Assembly: GCF_014192285.1 (NCBI RefSeq)
Contig: NZ_JACHXQ010000002.1
Location: 34,968-98,967, forward strand
Length of the DNA stretch: 64,000 bases
Direction: 5' to 3'
From: Halomonas fontilapidosi
GTDB taxonomy: Bacteria; Pseudomonadota; Gammaproteobacteria; Pseudomonadales; Halomonadaceae
This document shows positions 17,457 through 28,217 of the stretch, in pieces. The notes under the pieces are model-generated. The model searched no databases and had not been told where the DNA came from. It worked only from the letters and a program-made list of their open reading frames with translations. The first letter of the stretch is position 1. Each line of letters starts with the position of its first letter. The translations under genes were made by a program, and so were the position numbers.

Positions 17457-20189
17457 ATGAAAAGCAGTCTGGTGGTCCTGACGGTGGCATTCGGCTACCT
17501 GGCGCTGCTCTTCGTCATCGCCGCCTGGGGGGACCGTCGCGCCGAGCAGGGACGCTCGCTGATCGGCTCACCCACCGTCTATGCGCTCTCCATTGCCGTC
17601 TACTGCACCGCCTGGACCTTCTACGGCAGCGTCGGCCGCGCCGCCCAGTACGGCCCCAGCTTTCTGCTGATCTATCTGGGTCCGACCCTGGCGATGCTCA
17701 TGGCACCCTTCGTGATCCGCAAGATGGTACGCATCGCCAGCGCCCAGCGGATCACCTCCATCGCCGATTTCATCAGCGCCCGCTACGGTAAGAGCTCGAG
17801 CCTGGGGGCCCTGGTGGCTCTGATCGCGCTAATCGGCATCACCCCCTATATCGCCCTGCAGCTGAAGGCGATTACCGTCAGCCACGCGGTGCTGGTCAAC
17901 TACCCCCAGGCCGCCGAGCTGCGCCTGGCCGACGAGAGCTTCTGGGCCGACAAGTCGTTCTGGGTGGCCCTGGTCCTGGCGGTGTTCATCATTCTCTTCG
18001 GCACCCGCCACCTGGACGCCAGCGAACGCCACGAGGGCATGGTGGCGGCCATCGCCTTCGAGTCGCTGGTCAAGCTGGTGGCCTTCCTGTCGGTGGGCGT
18101 GTTCACTGTCTTCGTGCTCTTCAACGGCCCGGCGGAACTCTTCGCCCGGGTCGTGGCCATGCCAGAGCTGACCCGACTGATGAGCCTCGAAGCAGTGCCC
18201 GGCGGAACCCTGGGGTGGGTAGGCATGCTGGTGCTGGCGTTCCTGGCCTTTCTCACCTTGCCACGGCAGTTTCAGGTGCTGGTGGTCGAGAACGTCGACG
18301 AGCGACACCTCAAGCGCGCCAGCTGGCTCTTCCCGCTCTACCTGCTGGTGATCAACCTCTTCGTGATCCCCATCGCCATGGCCGGGTTGCTGCTGAGCGA
18401 CGTCAGCAGCGACCCCGACAGCTTCGTGCTGACCCTGCCGCTCTCGGCCGGCCTCGAGGGATTGCCGCTGCTGGTGTTCATCGGCGGACTCTCGGCCGCT
18501 ACCGGCATGATGATCGTCGAGACCATCGCCCTGTCGACCATGGTCAGCAATCAGCTGGTGATGCCGCTGCTGCTGCGCTCGCGGCACCTCCAGATGAGCA
18601 TTCGCGGCGAGCTCGCCGGCTGGCTGCTGCGCATCCGCCGCGTGGCCATCCTGCTGATCCTGCTGCTCGGCTATCTCTACCATGCGCTGATCGGCGACGC
18701 CTACAGCCTGGTGACGATCGGCCTGGTCTCCTTTGCCGCCGCCTCCCAGTTCGCCCCGGCGCTGCTGATCGGCATGTACTGGCGTGGCGCCAACCGCCTG
18801 GGGGCCGGCCTTGGCATGAGCGCAGGCTTCGTAGTCTGGGCCTGGACCCTGCTGATTCCGGGCTTCGCCCAGTCCGGATGGCTGGAGGCCGGCTTCCTCG
18901 ACCAGGGCCCCTGGGGGCTCGACTGGCTGAGACCCTATGCGCTGTTCGGCCTCGAGGGCTGGGACATCTATACCCACTCGCTGCTATGGAGCCTGACCGC
19001 CAACATCGGGCTGCTGGTGGGTATCTCGCTGTTCACCCGCCAGTCGCCGCTGGAGCAGACCCAGGCCGCCCTGTTTACCGAGGCCATGCACCCCGGCCTG
19101 ATGGAGACCTCGCTGTGGCAGGGCCAGACCACGCGAGGTGAACTACGTGCCCTGCTCGACCGCTATCTGGGGGGCGCTGCGACGGCTCGCGTCTTCGCCA
19201 GCCAAGACGATACGGCCGGCGATGATGCCCAGACTGCGCCGCCGGCGCTGATCGCCCGCGCCGAACAGGCCCTGGCCGGCTCCCTGGGCAGCGCCTCGGC
19301 AAGGGTGTTGATCGATTCGGTGGTGCGCGGCGAAGCCCTGAGCCTCGAATCGATTCTCAGCATCCTCGACACCACATCCGAAACCCTGGAGGTCAACCGC
19401 CAACTGGAGCAGAAGTCCAATGAGCTGGCGCAAACCAGCGAGGAGCTGCGTGCGGCCAACGAACGCTTGCGCGAACTCGACCGTCTCAAGGACGAGTTCG
19501 TCGCCATGGTCAGCCACGAGTTGCGCACACCGCTCACCTCGATACGTGCCTTTGCCGAGATACTACGCGACAGCGATGACCTGCCCGAGGAGAAACGCCG
19601 CCACTTCCTCGACGTGGTGGTGCGCGAGAGCCAGCGGCTCTCTCGGCTGATCGAGGAGATACTCGACCTGGCCAGGCTCGAGAGCGGACGCCTGACCCTG
19701 GAACCCCAGCGCCTGGACCTGGTGGCACTGGCACGACACAGCGTGGATGCAGTGCACCGGCTGCAGGAAAATCGCGGGATTGCCCTGGAGGTCGAGATCA
19801 TACCGGAGACGGCAACGGTCATCGGCGACCCGGACCGCCTCGAACAAGTGATCATCAACCTGCTCGACAACGCCGGCAAGTTCGCCGCCGACGACGATCC
19901 GAAGGTGCTGCTGCGCCTCGAGCGCTACAAGGACCATTACCGTCTCGCCGTCGAGGACAACGGCTCCGGCATCGCCGAAGACGAGCGCGAACGGGTCTTC
20001 GAGAAATTCCACCAGATCCAGCAGCAGGACGGTGGCGAGGCACGTGGCCGGCCACGGGGCAGCGGCCTGGGCTTGCCGATCAGCCGCGGCATCGTCGCCC
20101 ATCTGGGCGGGCGACTGTGGGTCGAGGAGGCGCCACGGCTCGGCGGTGCCTGCCTGGTGATGGAGCTGCCCGAGGCGCCTGCGGAATAG
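17457..20189 (+). CDS. SLC5/sodium:solute-symporter-type sensor histidine kinase
   Basis: A 910-residue CbrA/CrbS-like kinase. Residues 1-540 have about 13 membrane segments and SSS-family features (YCTAWTFYGSVG, YKSSSLGA-like R-Y-G-K-S motif, LTLPRQFQ). A cytoplasmic linker leads through a coiled coil (about 635-680) to the H-box with His687 (MVSHELRTPL). The N-box NLLDNAGKF and G-boxes DNGSGIAEDE and GSGLGLPIS complete the ATPase domain. It lacks a fused C-terminal receiver; the stand-alone receiver at 14802 is the likely partner. Relatives sense or respond to acetate, histidine or C/N status; the ligand here is unknown. Confidence 0.95.
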   Translation: MKSSLVVLTVAFGYLALLFVIAAWGDRRAEQGRSLIGSPTVYALSIAVYCTAWTFYGSVGRAAQYGPSFLLIYLGPTLAMLMAPFVIRKMVRIASAQRITSIADFISARYGKSSSLGALVALIALIGITPYIALQLKAITVSHAVLVNYPQAAELRLADESFWADKSFWVALVLAVFIILFGTRHLDASERHEGMVAAIAFESLVKLVAFLSVGVFTVFVLFNGPAELFARVVAMPELTRLMSLEAVPGGTLGWVGMLVLAFLAFLTLPRQFQVLVVENVDERHLKRASWLFPLYLLVINLFVIPIAMAGLLLSDVSSDPDSFVLTLPLSAGLEGLPLLVFIGGLSAATGMMIVETIALSTMVSNQLVMPLLLRSRHLQMSIRGELAGWLLRIRRVAILLILLLGYLYHALIGDAYSLVTIGLVSFAAASQFAPALLIGMYWRGANRLGAGLGMSAGFVVWAWTLLIPGFAQSGWLEAGFLDQGPWGLDWLRPYALFGLEGWDIYTHSLLWSLTANIGLLVGISLFTRQSPLEQTQAALFTEAMHPGLMETSLWQGQTTRGELRALLDRYLGGAATARVFASQDDTAGDDAQTAPPALIARAEQALAGSLGSASARVLIDSVVRGEALSLESILSILDTTSETLEVNRQLEQKSNELAQTSEELRAANERLRELDRLKDEFVAMVSHELRTPLTSIRAFAEILRDSDDLPEEKRRHFLDVVVRESQRLSRLIEEILDLARLESGRLTLEPQRLDLVALARHSVDAVHRLQENRGIALEVEIIPETATVIGDPDRLEQVIINLLDNAGKFAADDDPKVLLRLERYKDHYRLAVEDNGSGIAEDERERVFEKFHQIQQQDGGEARGRPRGSGLGLPISRGIVAHLGGRLWVEEAPRLGGACLVMELPEAPAE

Positions 20190-20200
20190 GTCCACCGGGC

Positions 20201-21328
20201 TTAAAGACGGCGCGCCCTTCTCAGCAGCACGCGGATCTGCAGCAGATCGTGGCGTAAAAGAAGCCGCTGATCCTCTCCCAGCCGGGCGATATTCACCCAG
20301 ACATCGGGCGTGCGCCCCTCGGTCAGGGCCAGTCGCTGCTCATCGAGCATCAAAGCCTGCAAGCGCTCGTGTGCCGCCGTCAGGGCCCGGGCGTGCTCGG
20401 GTTCCAGCACCTCCCGCATCACCAGTGCCGCCAACCGTGAGCGAGTATCCGGCGGGCGCACAGCGTTTCGAACGGCGAGCAGGCGCACGGCATTGACCAG
20501 CGGCAGCATGCCCTGGCGCTTGAGGTTGATGGCTCGCTCATGGGGAGCACCCTCGCCGTCGCCACCGAGCCGGCCGAGCCGATCCAGGGCCAGCGGCAAT
20601 TCATCGAGCAGGCTGGCCATCTCGTCAAGGAACAACGACGACGCCGGCATCACGCCTGCCACCGTATCGGCCAGCGCCTCGGCCAGTGACGTCTCGCCAT
20701 GGACCGGAAAGAAATCAAACAGGATATTAGCCTGCTGGACGCGCTTGATCCGGCGCTCGGCGGTCCAGATATTGAGCTGTGCCCGCCACTCCGAGAGCCG
20801 CTTGCGCCACATCGGCCAGCGCCCCATGACATGCCCCTGACAGAGCGGGATTCCGGCCTCATCAAGGCGTGCGGTGAAGCGCTCGCCCAGCGACTGAAAA
20901 TAGCCGTCGATCTCGGTATGCCGCTCGTCGGGATAGTCGGCGATGATCATGGCGTTATCCTGATCCGGCGCCAGCAGGCTCTCGTGGCGCGCCCCAGAGC
21001 CCAGGGTCAGCACACAGAAACCTGTCGGCGGCTCCCCCCAGCCCTGGCCGCGCATCTCCTCGAGAGAAAGTCCAATGGCGCGCCGATAGAGCCAATCATT
21101 GTGGTCGCTGATCAGCTGGCTGATGCGCCAAGCGGGCAGGTCGAGCCTGTCCAGGGCGTCCACCAGCTGCCATTGCCAGGCGTGGGCCTCGGCCAGGGCG
21201 GGGGTAAGTCCCAGGTTCAACAGGGCCTGGCGCAGCGGGTCGAGCAGCACCGGCCAGTCGCTGGGATCGGGCAGCGCGTCGGTGGCGAACAGTCCCCGCC
21301 AGGGCGAGGCGCGGTGCAGCAGGCGCAT
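20201..21328 (-). CDS. DUF294-type nucleotidyltransferase, lacking CBS domains
   Basis: A 375-residue protein with the putative nucleotidyltransferase domain PF03445 (GSGARHESLLAPDQDNAMI, containing the G-S-G and D-x-D metal site) and the C-terminal DUF294_C helical domain. The GlnD-like N-terminal cNMP and CBS modules usual in longer relatives are absent. It converges on the SLC5-kinase gene, 11 bp away. From memory, DUF294 proteins, DnaQ-like exonucleases and SLC5 proteins often co-occur, which supports a joint signalling role. The substrate nucleotide and target protein are unknown. Confidence 0.88.
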   Translation of the reverse strand: MRLLHRASPWRGLFATDALPDPSDWPVLLDPLRQALLNLGLTPALAEAHAWQWQLVDALDRLDLPAWRISQLISDHNDWLYRRAIGLSLEEMRGQGWGEPPTGFCVLTLGSGARHESLLAPDQDNAMIIADYPDERHTEIDGYFQSLGERFTARLDEAGIPLCQGHVMGRWPMWRKRLSEWRAQLNIWTAERRIKRVQQANILFDFFPVHGETSLAEALADTVAGVMPASSLFLDEMASLLDELPLALDRLGRLGGDGEGAPHERAINLKRQGMLPLVNAVRLLAVRNAVRPPDTRSRLAALVMREVLEPEHARALTAAHERLQALMLDEQRLALTEGRTPDVWVNIARLGEDQRLLLRHDLLQIRVLLRRARRL

Positions 21329-21381
21329 GAGGACTCCGGATCAAGGGATTGATCGGCATGTCCTGAAGTATAAGGCGAGTC

Positions 21382-21696
21382 TCAGCGCGGTGAGAACATC
21401 TCGTCGCCAACCTCATCGATGAAGCGCTGCGCCTTGCTGACCATCAAGGCGTCGCAGGCGTCGCGACCCGGCAGCATGTCAGAACGCTCGAAGCGGTGCT
21501 CGAGCATGCTGCCCTCCTCGCCCTCGGCCGCCGGCAGGGGCTTGCGGATCCAGCCGCTGACCCGAAACTGGCCGCCCTGGTCGGCGGGTTCGGAGACGAT
21601 CAGGTAGCCCTTGTACTCTACCGGCTCGGCGGAGGCGGCATTGCCGGGTGTGCTGTTGTCACCCCCCAGCAGGCCGGATAACAGTTTCTTGAACAT
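21382..21696 (-). CDS. HlyU-family protein
   Basis: A 104-residue protein with the HlyU family (PF10115) pattern: N-terminal helix MFKKLLSGLLGG, then EYKGYLI, GGQFRVSGWI and a C-terminal FIDEVGDEMF. The start at 21696 is chosen because GGAGAG precedes it and it gives the canonical N-terminus. The name HlyU comes from a Vibrio haemolysin regulator, but this PF10115 family is distinct from the ArsR-type HlyU and its role is not clear. It lies downstream of argG on the same strand. Confidence 0.82.
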   Translation of the reverse strand: MFKKLLSGLLGGDNSTPGNAASAEPVEYKGYLIVSEPADQGGQFRVSGWIRKPLPAAEGEEGSMLEHRFERSDMLPGRDACDALMVSKAQRFIDEVGDEMFSPR

Positions 21697-21732
21697 GGTG
21701 CTCTCCTCGCATGGGATCTGCCTTGACACGAC

Positions 21733-21755
21733 GACGCCGGCATCAAGCCGGCGTC
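21733..21755 (-). terminator. hairpin between argG and hlyU
   Basis: GACGCCGGC (21733-21741) and GCCGGCGTC (21747-21755) form a perfect 9-bp stem just after argG. No clear T-run follows on the minus strand, so it may act partly as an RNA-stabilising hairpin. Confidence 0.5.
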
Positions 21756-21777
21756 GAGGAAGGCATGACGGTCAGGT

Positions 21778-22995
<1,218 letters not shown>

Positions 22996-23140
22996 GCTGA
23001 GGCTCCTCTAGGTAACGTTCTTGAAAGGGGCGATTATAGCGCGCCGAGCTTGCAGCGAATACCGGCGACGCGACTCGCCGCAGGCAAGCTGCTAGACTTT
23101 CGCGGTTTCGAGAGACGATGGCCCAGACAAGGAGAGGCGC

Positions 23141-23809
23141 ATGAGCGAGGCGATCGCCCGCGAACTGATGGCGCAGCGATTCCGCAGCTTCCTGCCCGTG
23201 GTGGTGGATCTGGAAACCGGCGGTTTCAATTCCGAGCGCGATGCGATTCTCGAGATTGCCGCGGTCACCCTGACCATGGACCCGGACGGCAACCTGATCC
23301 CCGACGCCACCTATGCCTACCATGTCACCCCTTTCCCGGGGGCCAACGTGGAGCAGTCGGCGCTGGACTTCACCGGTATCCGCCTCGATGATCCGCTACG
23401 CCAACAGGTGGCCGTCAGTGAGGCCGAGGCACTGGGCGAGATATTTCGCCCGGTGCGCAAGTCCATCAAGGCTCACGGCTGCACCCGCGCCGTACTGGTC
23501 GGTCACAATGCCGCCTTCGATCACGGCTTTCTCAATGCCGCGGTCAACCGCTGCGGCATCAAGCGCAACCCCTTTCATCCCTTCTCGAGCTTCGACACGG
23601 CCTCGCTCGGCGGCCTGATCTATGGCCAGACCGTGCTGGCCCGAGCCTGTCGCGCCGCAGGCATCGAGTTCGACAACAGCGCCGCCCACTCGGCGCGCTA
23701 CGATACCGAACGCACCGCCGAGCTGTTCTGCGCCATGGTCAATCGCTACAAGGACCTGGGCGGCTGGGCCCTGGTGCAAAAGGAACAGGGGCTGGACGAG
23801 GAGCCGTAA
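23141..23809 (+). CDS. rnt: ribonuclease T
   Basis: 3'-5' exoribonuclease that trims tRNA and other stable RNA ends. The 222-residue protein has the DEDDh set: [10 protein letters not shown] (Asp/Glu), [12 protein letters not shown] (Asp) and [10 protein letters not shown] (His/Asp), plus basic patches typical of RNase T. It starts with ATG after AAGGAGAGGC. It is divergent from argG and followed by a strong bidirectional terminator. Confidence 0.96.
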   Translation: MSEAIARELMAQRFRSFLPVVVDLETGGFNSERDAILEIAAVTLTMDPDGNLIPDATYAYHVTPFPGANVEQSALDFTGIRLDDPLRQQVAVSEAEALGEIFRPVRKSIKAHGCTRAVLVGHNAAFDHGFLNAAVNRCGIKRNPFHPFSSFDTASLGGLIYGQTVLARACRAAGIEFDNSAAHSARYDTERTAELFCAMVNRYKDLGGWALVQKEQGLDEEP

Positions 23810-23843
23810 GCTGGAAGCTGGAAAGCTTGCTGTGTTCCATAGC

Positions 23844-23878
23844 AAACATCCCCCGCAGCCATGCTGCGGGGGATGTTT
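23844..23878. terminator. strong bidirectional terminator between rnt and grxD
   Basis: A 15-bp perfect stem (23844-23858 with 23864-23878) around a 5-base loop, with T-run TTTTC on the plus strand and AAA/TTT ends on the other. It is nested inside a second inverted repeat of the GGAAGCTGGAA / TTCCAGCTTCC type (about 23812-23825 and 23880-23892). Confidence 0.9.
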
Positions 23879-23918
23879 TCTTCCAGCTTCCAAGGCGCGA
23901 AGCGCCGCTCTTCGAGCT

Positions 23919-24263
23919 TCAGGCCTCCGGCTGATCGTCCTTGTGATTGGCAGCGGCGTCCTTGACCAGCTTTTCCAGTTCGCCGGTCTGGTGCATCTCG
24001 ACCACGATGTCACAGCCGCCGACCAGCTCGCCCTCGACCCACAGCTGCGGGAAAGTCGGCCAGTTGGCCACCTTGGGCAGCTCGGCACGAATGTCCGGAT
24101 TGTCCAGAACGTTGACGAAGGCGAAGCGCTCACCGCAGGCCATCAGGGCCTGGACGGTCTGGGCGGAGAAGCCGCATTGCGGCAGCTGGGGGGTGCCCTT
24201 CATGTAGATCAGGATGGGGTTCTCGCCGATCTGGCGCTGGATGTTCTCGACGGTGGTGCTCAT
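23919..24263 (-). CDS. grxD: monothiol glutaredoxin, Grx4 type
   Basis: Binds and hands on [2Fe-2S] clusters, usually with a BolA partner. The 114-residue protein has the monothiol motif CGFS (30-33), MKGTPQLPQ before it, and the glutathione-binding WPTFPQLWV and GGCDIV elements. The ATG at 24263 follows GGGAG. The reading frame is open far upstream but the homologous protein begins here. It converges on rnt across the shared terminator and is divergent from argF. Confidence 0.97.
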   Translation of the reverse strand: MSTTVENIQRQIGENPILIYMKGTPQLPQCGFSAQTVQALMACGERFAFVNVLDNPDIRAELPKVANWPTFPQLWVEGELVGGCDIVVEMHQTGELEKLVKDAAANHKDDQPEA

Positions 24264-24452
24264 GACATCTCCCTTTTCGTTGGGCCGGCTCGCGACGGAT
24301 CGGACCTCGATAGATCTTGGCCGGCCGGCATTCGGGCAATACCCGAGTGCGCTGGTCGGCCTTGTGAATGGTGCCATTCTACTGATGACGGGCGCGTTGC
24401 GCATCCCCCCCGGGCTGGCTAGGATGGGCGTTTTTTCCCGTGGAGCGACACC

Positions 24453-25373
24453 ATGGCTACCCGCCATTTCCTCACCCTGCTTGACCTCAGTCCGGACGAG
24501 CTGCGCTACCTGATCCAGCGCGCCATCTCGATCAAGAACGGCCTGAAGACCCACGGGCCAACCTATACGCCCTTCGCCAACCGTACCCTGGCGATGATCT
24601 TCGAGAAATCCTCGACGCGCACCCGAGTCTCCTTCGAGACCGCCATGGCCCAGTTTGGCGGTCACGCGCTGTTTCTCTCCCCCCGCGACACCCAGCTGGG
24701 GCGCGGTGAACCCATCGCCGATACCGCGCGCGTGCTCGCGGAAATGGTCGATGCGGTGATGATCCGCACCTTTTCCCACCAAGGCCTGGAGGCGTATGCC
24801 GCCGCCAGCACGGTGCCGGTGATCAACGCCCTCAGCGACGACTACCACCCCTGTCAGCTGCTCGCCGATGTGATGACCTGGACCGAGCTGCGCGGCAGCG
24901 TCAAGGGCCGCACCGCGGTGTGGATCGGCGACGGCAACAACATGTGTCACTCCTGGATCAATGCCGCCCGTCAATTCGACTTCCAGTTGCGCATCTGCTG
25001 CCCCGAGGGCTATGAGCCGCGCCAGGATATCCTCGCCGCCGCCGGCGACCGGGTGACCCTCCTGCGCGACCCCCAGCAGGCCGTGGCCGAGGCAGACCTG
25101 GTCACCACCGACGTCTGGGCCTCCATGGGCCAGGAGGAGGAGCAGGCCAGACGCGAGGCCGATTTCACCGGCTTCCAGGTGAACGAGGCGATGCTCGACC
25201 GGGCAAAGGACGACGTGCTCTTCCTGCACTGCCTGCCCGCCCACCGCGGCGAAGAGATCAGCACGACCCTGCTCGATGATCCGCGTGCGGTGGTCTGGCA
25301 AGAGGCGGGGAACCGCCTGCATGCCCAGAAGGCGCTGATCGAGTTCCTGCTCCTGGGCCGCGTGGAAGGCTGA
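24453..25373 (+). CDS. argF: ornithine carbamoyltransferase
   Basis: Makes citrulline from ornithine and carbamoyl phosphate. The 306-residue protein has the carbamoyl-phosphate motif STRTR (54-58), the [12 protein letters not shown] element ([12 protein letters not shown]), the ornithine-side [11 protein letters not shown] and the catalytic HCLPAHRG. The start ATG follows a GTGGAGCG site. With argG it forms the arginine branch, although the two are separate transcription units. Confidence 0.97.
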   Translation: MATRHFLTLLDLSPDELRYLIQRAISIKNGLKTHGPTYTPFANRTLAMIFEKSSTRTRVSFETAMAQFGGHALFLSPRDTQLGRGEPIADTARVLAEMVDAVMIRTFSHQGLEAYAAASTVPVINALSDDYHPCQLLADVMTWTELRGSVKGRTAVWIGDGNNMCHSWINAARQFDFQLRICCPEGYEPRQDILAAAGDRVTLLRDPQQAVAEADLVTTDVWASMGQEEEQARREADFTGFQVNEAMLDRAKDDVLFLHCLPAHRGEEISTTLLDDPRAVVWQEAGNRLHAQKALIEFLLLGRVEG

Positions 25374-25431
25374 AGGCGCGCCGCCCGGCCCGGCCGAGTG
25401 GCACGCCGGGCGGAGCACGTTAGACCTTGGT

Positions 25432-25460
25432 ATGACATCGACCTTCGTCGCATGTATAAT
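25432..25460 (+). promoter_or_regulatory. near-consensus sigma70 promoter of the 102-residue gene
   Basis: -35 ATGACA (25432-25437, 5 of 6), 17-bp spacer, perfect -10 TATAAT (25455-25460). The transcript would start near 25467, about 30 bases before the ATG with its AAGGAG at 25480-25485. Confidence 0.8.
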
Positions 25461-25495
25461 GCGCCGCAGCAGAATCCTCAAGGAGATGCGGCAGC

Positions 25496-25804
25496 ATGAC
25501 AGCACACGACACTCCCAGCACCAACGGCATGCAGCGCAGCCTGCGTCAGTGCCTCTCCAACATGGCCGCCCTGCTCTTTCGTCAGGGGCACGTACTCGAG
25601 ACGGTCACCGTCCCGCACCGTGGGCTCAACCGCAGCGAGCTTAAATCGCTGGGTGAGGCCGACCGTGACTGGGCGCCCTGTCAGCACATCCTCGAGACCA
25701 GCCAGGCGGCGACCTGGAACGACCAGCAACGATTCGTGCTGACCGGCCTGGGTCGCGAGTTGCTGTTCGACATGTTCGGCGAGGGGGCCGCCGACTGCGC
25801 CTGA
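25496..25804 (+). CDS. small protein of unknown function
   Basis: A 102-residue soluble protein with no family I recognise. It has a helical N-terminal half (SLRQCLSNMAALLF), a region with paired Cys/Trp (DWAPCQHIL) and a C-terminal FGEGAADCA. Its strong promoter and AAGGAG site indicate a real and well-expressed gene. It lies between argF and the thiamine riboswitch without obvious linkage to either. Confidence 0.7.
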   Translation: MTAHDTPSTNGMQRSLRQCLSNMAALLFRQGHVLETVTVPHRGLNRSELKSLGEADRDWAPCQHILETSQAATWNDQQRFVLTGLGRELLFDMFGEGAADCA

Positions 25805-25886
25805 GCAGCACAAGACGCCATCGCTGCCAATGCCCGGACACGCGACGCGTTTGCGTGCTCCGGCATCTTTGGTTAAGTTGACAAGA

Positions 25887-25992
25887 CTTGTCGGGGAGCC
25901 CCGGTACACGCAACGCGCTGTACACGGGGGCTGAGATCGGTACGGCCGAACCCGTTGAACCTGATCAGGTTGATGCCTGCGGAGGGAACAAG
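25887..25992 (+). ncRNA. TPP riboswitch (THI element)
   Basis: P1 pairs CTTGT (25887-25891) with ACAAG (25988-25992). Inside are the conserved GGGGAGCC...GGGGGCTGAGA segment and the second helix-loop AACCTGATCAGGTT...TGCGGAGGGAA, both hallmarks of the thiamine pyrophosphate aptamer. It precedes thiOSG, so thiamine pyrophosphate should repress the thiazole genes. A short T-run follows P1, but the expression platform is not resolved. Confidence 0.96.
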
Positions 25993-26053
25993 CGCATTTT
26001 TTCCTGCCTGCCTCCCGACGCCATCCCGCTTGATCAGCCATGTCTCCTGCTGG

Positions 26054-27163
26054 ATGGCCGCTATCTTGACACCTGGTACCCATCACATTGCCATCGCCGG
26101 CGCCGGCCTGCTGGGGCGCCTGGTCGCCTGGCAGCTTCTGCGCGACGGTCACGCCGTCACCCTCTATGACGCCGGGCCACTGGACGCCCCGCCCGCGGCG
26201 GCCTGGACCGCCGCCGGCATGGTCGCACCGCTCTGCGAAACGTCGATCTCCGAGCGCTGTGTCCACGATATGGGCCGCTTCGCGCTGACTCAGTGGCCGA
26301 CGTGGCTCGAGGCGCTCGAGGCCCCCTCGCTGTGGCAACAGAACGGCAGCCTGATGGTGGCGCATCCCCAGGACCTGGGCGAGCTCACCCAGTTCCGCCG
26401 CGACCTCGACCATGCGCTGGGCGGCGACTCCCCCTGCCAGACGCTCAGCGGTAGCGACATTCAGCGCCTGGAACCTGACCTGGCCGGGGGCTTCCACCAG
26501 GGACTCTACCTGCCGGACGAGGCTCACCTGGACAACCGCACCCTGCTCTCCCGGTTACTGGAGGCGATCCGCGCCCTGGGCGGAGAGTGCCATGGCCACT
26601 GCCCGGTGGAGACTTTCCCCGGCGAGGTCGCCACCGCCGAGGGCCGACGACACTTCGACCTGGTCGTCGACTGCCGAGGCACCGGCGCCCGGCCCCACCA
26701 CCCTAGCCTGCGCGGCGTGCGCGGTGAAACGCTGCACGTTCAGACCGCCGAGATCCGGCTATCGCGACCGGTTCGGCTGATGCACCCCCGATACCAGCTC
26801 TACGTGGTCCCCAAGCCGGAGCATCGCTTCGTGATCGGGGCCACTCAGATCGAGAGCGAGGACCGCTCGCCGGTGTCGCTGCAATCTTCGCTGGAGCTCG
26901 GCAGCGCCCTATACACGCTATCTCCGGCCTTCGCCGAAGCACGTATCCTGGAACAGGGCGTCAACCTGCGCCCCGCCTTCCTTGACAACCTGCCGCATGT
27001 CACCCATCAGCAGGGACTGATCAGTGCCAATGGCCTGTTCCGTCATGGCTACCTGCTCGCGCCGGCTGTGGTCTGCCACCTGCTGGCCGAAATTCGCGGC
27101 CACGGTGACCAGCCCTTCGCCGACATTCTGGCGGCACGCCCGCCGCAGGAGACTACTGCATGA
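26054..27163 (+). CDS. thiO: glycine oxidase
   Basis: FAD enzyme that oxidises glycine to iminoglycine (dehydroglycine) for thiazole synthesis. The 369-residue protein opens with a Rossmann FAD motif (IAIAGAGLLGRL), has AAWTAAGMVAP near residue 52, and a C-terminal FAD-binding ISANGLFRHGYLLAPAV. I place the start at ATG 26054; the frame is open back into the riboswitch, but that stretch is aptamer. No clear Shine-Dalgarno is seen at 26054. It overlaps thiS by four bases (ATGA). Confidence 0.93.
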   Translation: MAAILTPGTHHIAIAGAGLLGRLVAWQLLRDGHAVTLYDAGPLDAPPAAAWTAAGMVAPLCETSISERCVHDMGRFALTQWPTWLEALEAPSLWQQNGSLMVAHPQDLGELTQFRRDLDHALGGDSPCQTLSGSDIQRLEPDLAGGFHQGLYLPDEAHLDNRTLLSRLLEAIRALGGECHGHCPVETFPGEVATAEGRRHFDLVVDCRGTGARPHHPSLRGVRGETLHVQTAEIRLSRPVRLMHPRYQLYVVPKPEHRFVIGATQIESEDRSPVSLQSSLELGSALYTLSPAFAEARILEQGVNLRPAFLDNLPHVTHQQGLISANGLFRHGYLLAPAVVCHLLAEIRGHGDQPFADILAARPPQETTA

Positions 27164-27369
27164 ACCAGATCACCCTGCACCTCAATGACCAAACGACCCG
27201 TCTTTACGCCGGCACTCCCCTGGCAGAGGCCCTGCAGGCCTGGCACTACGCCGACCGCCGGGTTGCGGTGGCGGTCAATGGCGAGTTCGTGCCCCGCTCC
27301 GCCTACGCCGAGCGGATCCTGCACGACAACGACCGCATCGATATCGTGGCGCCGGTAGGAGGTGGCTGA
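27160..27369 (+). CDS. thiS: sulfur carrier protein ThiS
   Basis: A 69-residue ubiquitin-fold carrier that delivers sulfur, as a C-terminal thiocarboxylate, to thiazole synthase. It ends in the required Gly-Gly (APVGGG) and contains [13 protein letters not shown], typical of ThiS. It overlaps thiO and thiG (both ATGA-type), so it is part of the riboswitch-controlled operon. Confidence 0.95.
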   Translation: MNQITLHLNDQTTRLYAGTPLAEALQAWHYADRRVAVAVNGEFVPRSAYAERILHDNDRIDIVAPVGGG

Positions 27370-28172
27370 TGAACGCACGCGACGACGACACCCTGACGCT
27401 CTACGACGAGACCTTCGGCAGTCGTTTTCTGCTCGGCACCGCCCTGTATTCCTCGCCGACCGTCATGCAAGAGGCCATTCGAGCATCAGGCTGCGAGATG
27501 GTCACCCTGGGGCTGCGCCGCCAGAATCCTGCCTCGGGCGACGGCGACGCCTTCTGGCAGATCCTGCGCGACAGCGGCTGCCGGCTGCTGCCCAACACGG
27601 CCGGCTGCCGCTCGGCCCGCGAGGCCATCACCCTGGCCCAGATGTCACGAGAACTGTTTGAAACGCCCTGGATCAAGCTCGAGGTGATCGGCGACGACTA
27701 CAACCTGCAGCCAGACCCGTTCGGACTGCTGGAGGCAGCCCGCGAACTGATCGATCAGGGCTTCAAGGTGCTGCCCTACTGCACCGACGACCTGGTGCTC
27801 TGCCAGCGATTGCGCGACGCCGGCTGCCAGGCGCTGATGCCCTGGGGCTCGCCCATCGGCACCGGCCTTGGCCTAATGAATCGCTATGCCCTCCAGACCT
27901 TGCGCCAGCGCCTTGATGTGCCGCTGATCATCGATGCCGGCCTGGGAGCCCCCTCCCAGGCCACCGAGGCCATGGAGATGGGCTTCGACGGCGTACTGCT
28001 CAACACCGCGGTGGCCAAGGCCCATCGCCCCGTGCAGATGGCCGAGGCCTTCGCCGAGGCGATTGTCGCCGGTCGCAAGGCCTACCGGGCCGGGCTGATG
28101 CAACAGCGCCAGACCGCCAGCCCCAGCACACCGACAGTCGGACAGCCCTTCTGGCACCGCGCAGGCAGCTGA
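27369..28172 (+). CDS. thiG: thiazole synthase
   Basis: Builds the thiamine thiazole phosphate from deoxyxylulose phosphate, iminoglycine and ThiS-bound sulfur. The 267-residue TIM-barrel protein has the Schiff-base Lys103 ([10 protein letters not shown]), NTAGC, the PWGSPIGTG phosphate-binding loop and [10 protein letters not shown]. It is the last gene of thiOSG; thiE, thiF and thiC are not in the window. Confidence 0.97.
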   Translation: MNARDDDTLTLYDETFGSRFLLGTALYSSPTVMQEAIRASGCEMVTLGLRRQNPASGDGDAFWQILRDSGCRLLPNTAGCRSAREAITLAQMSRELFETPWIKLEVIGDDYNLQPDPFGLLEAARELIDQGFKVLPYCTDDLVLCQRLRDAGCQALMPWGSPIGTGLGLMNRYALQTLRQRLDVPLIIDAGLGAPSQATEAMEMGFDGVLLNTAVAKAHRPVQMAEAFAEAIVAGRKAYRAGLMQQRQTASPSTPTVGQPFWHRAGS

Positions 28173-28217
28173 ACGGCCCCACCATGGCGGTGAAGGGGAT
28201 GACGTGGCCTCGGCAAA

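Noticed and set aside
17829..18977. Long open frame antisense to the SLC5 kinase
   Set aside because: His/Gln/Glu-rich shadow of hydrophobic codons; no start context and no family resemblance.
24264..25505. Very long upstream extension of grxD
   Set aside because: Antisense to argF; the glutaredoxin family starts at 24263, where a Shine-Dalgarno is present.
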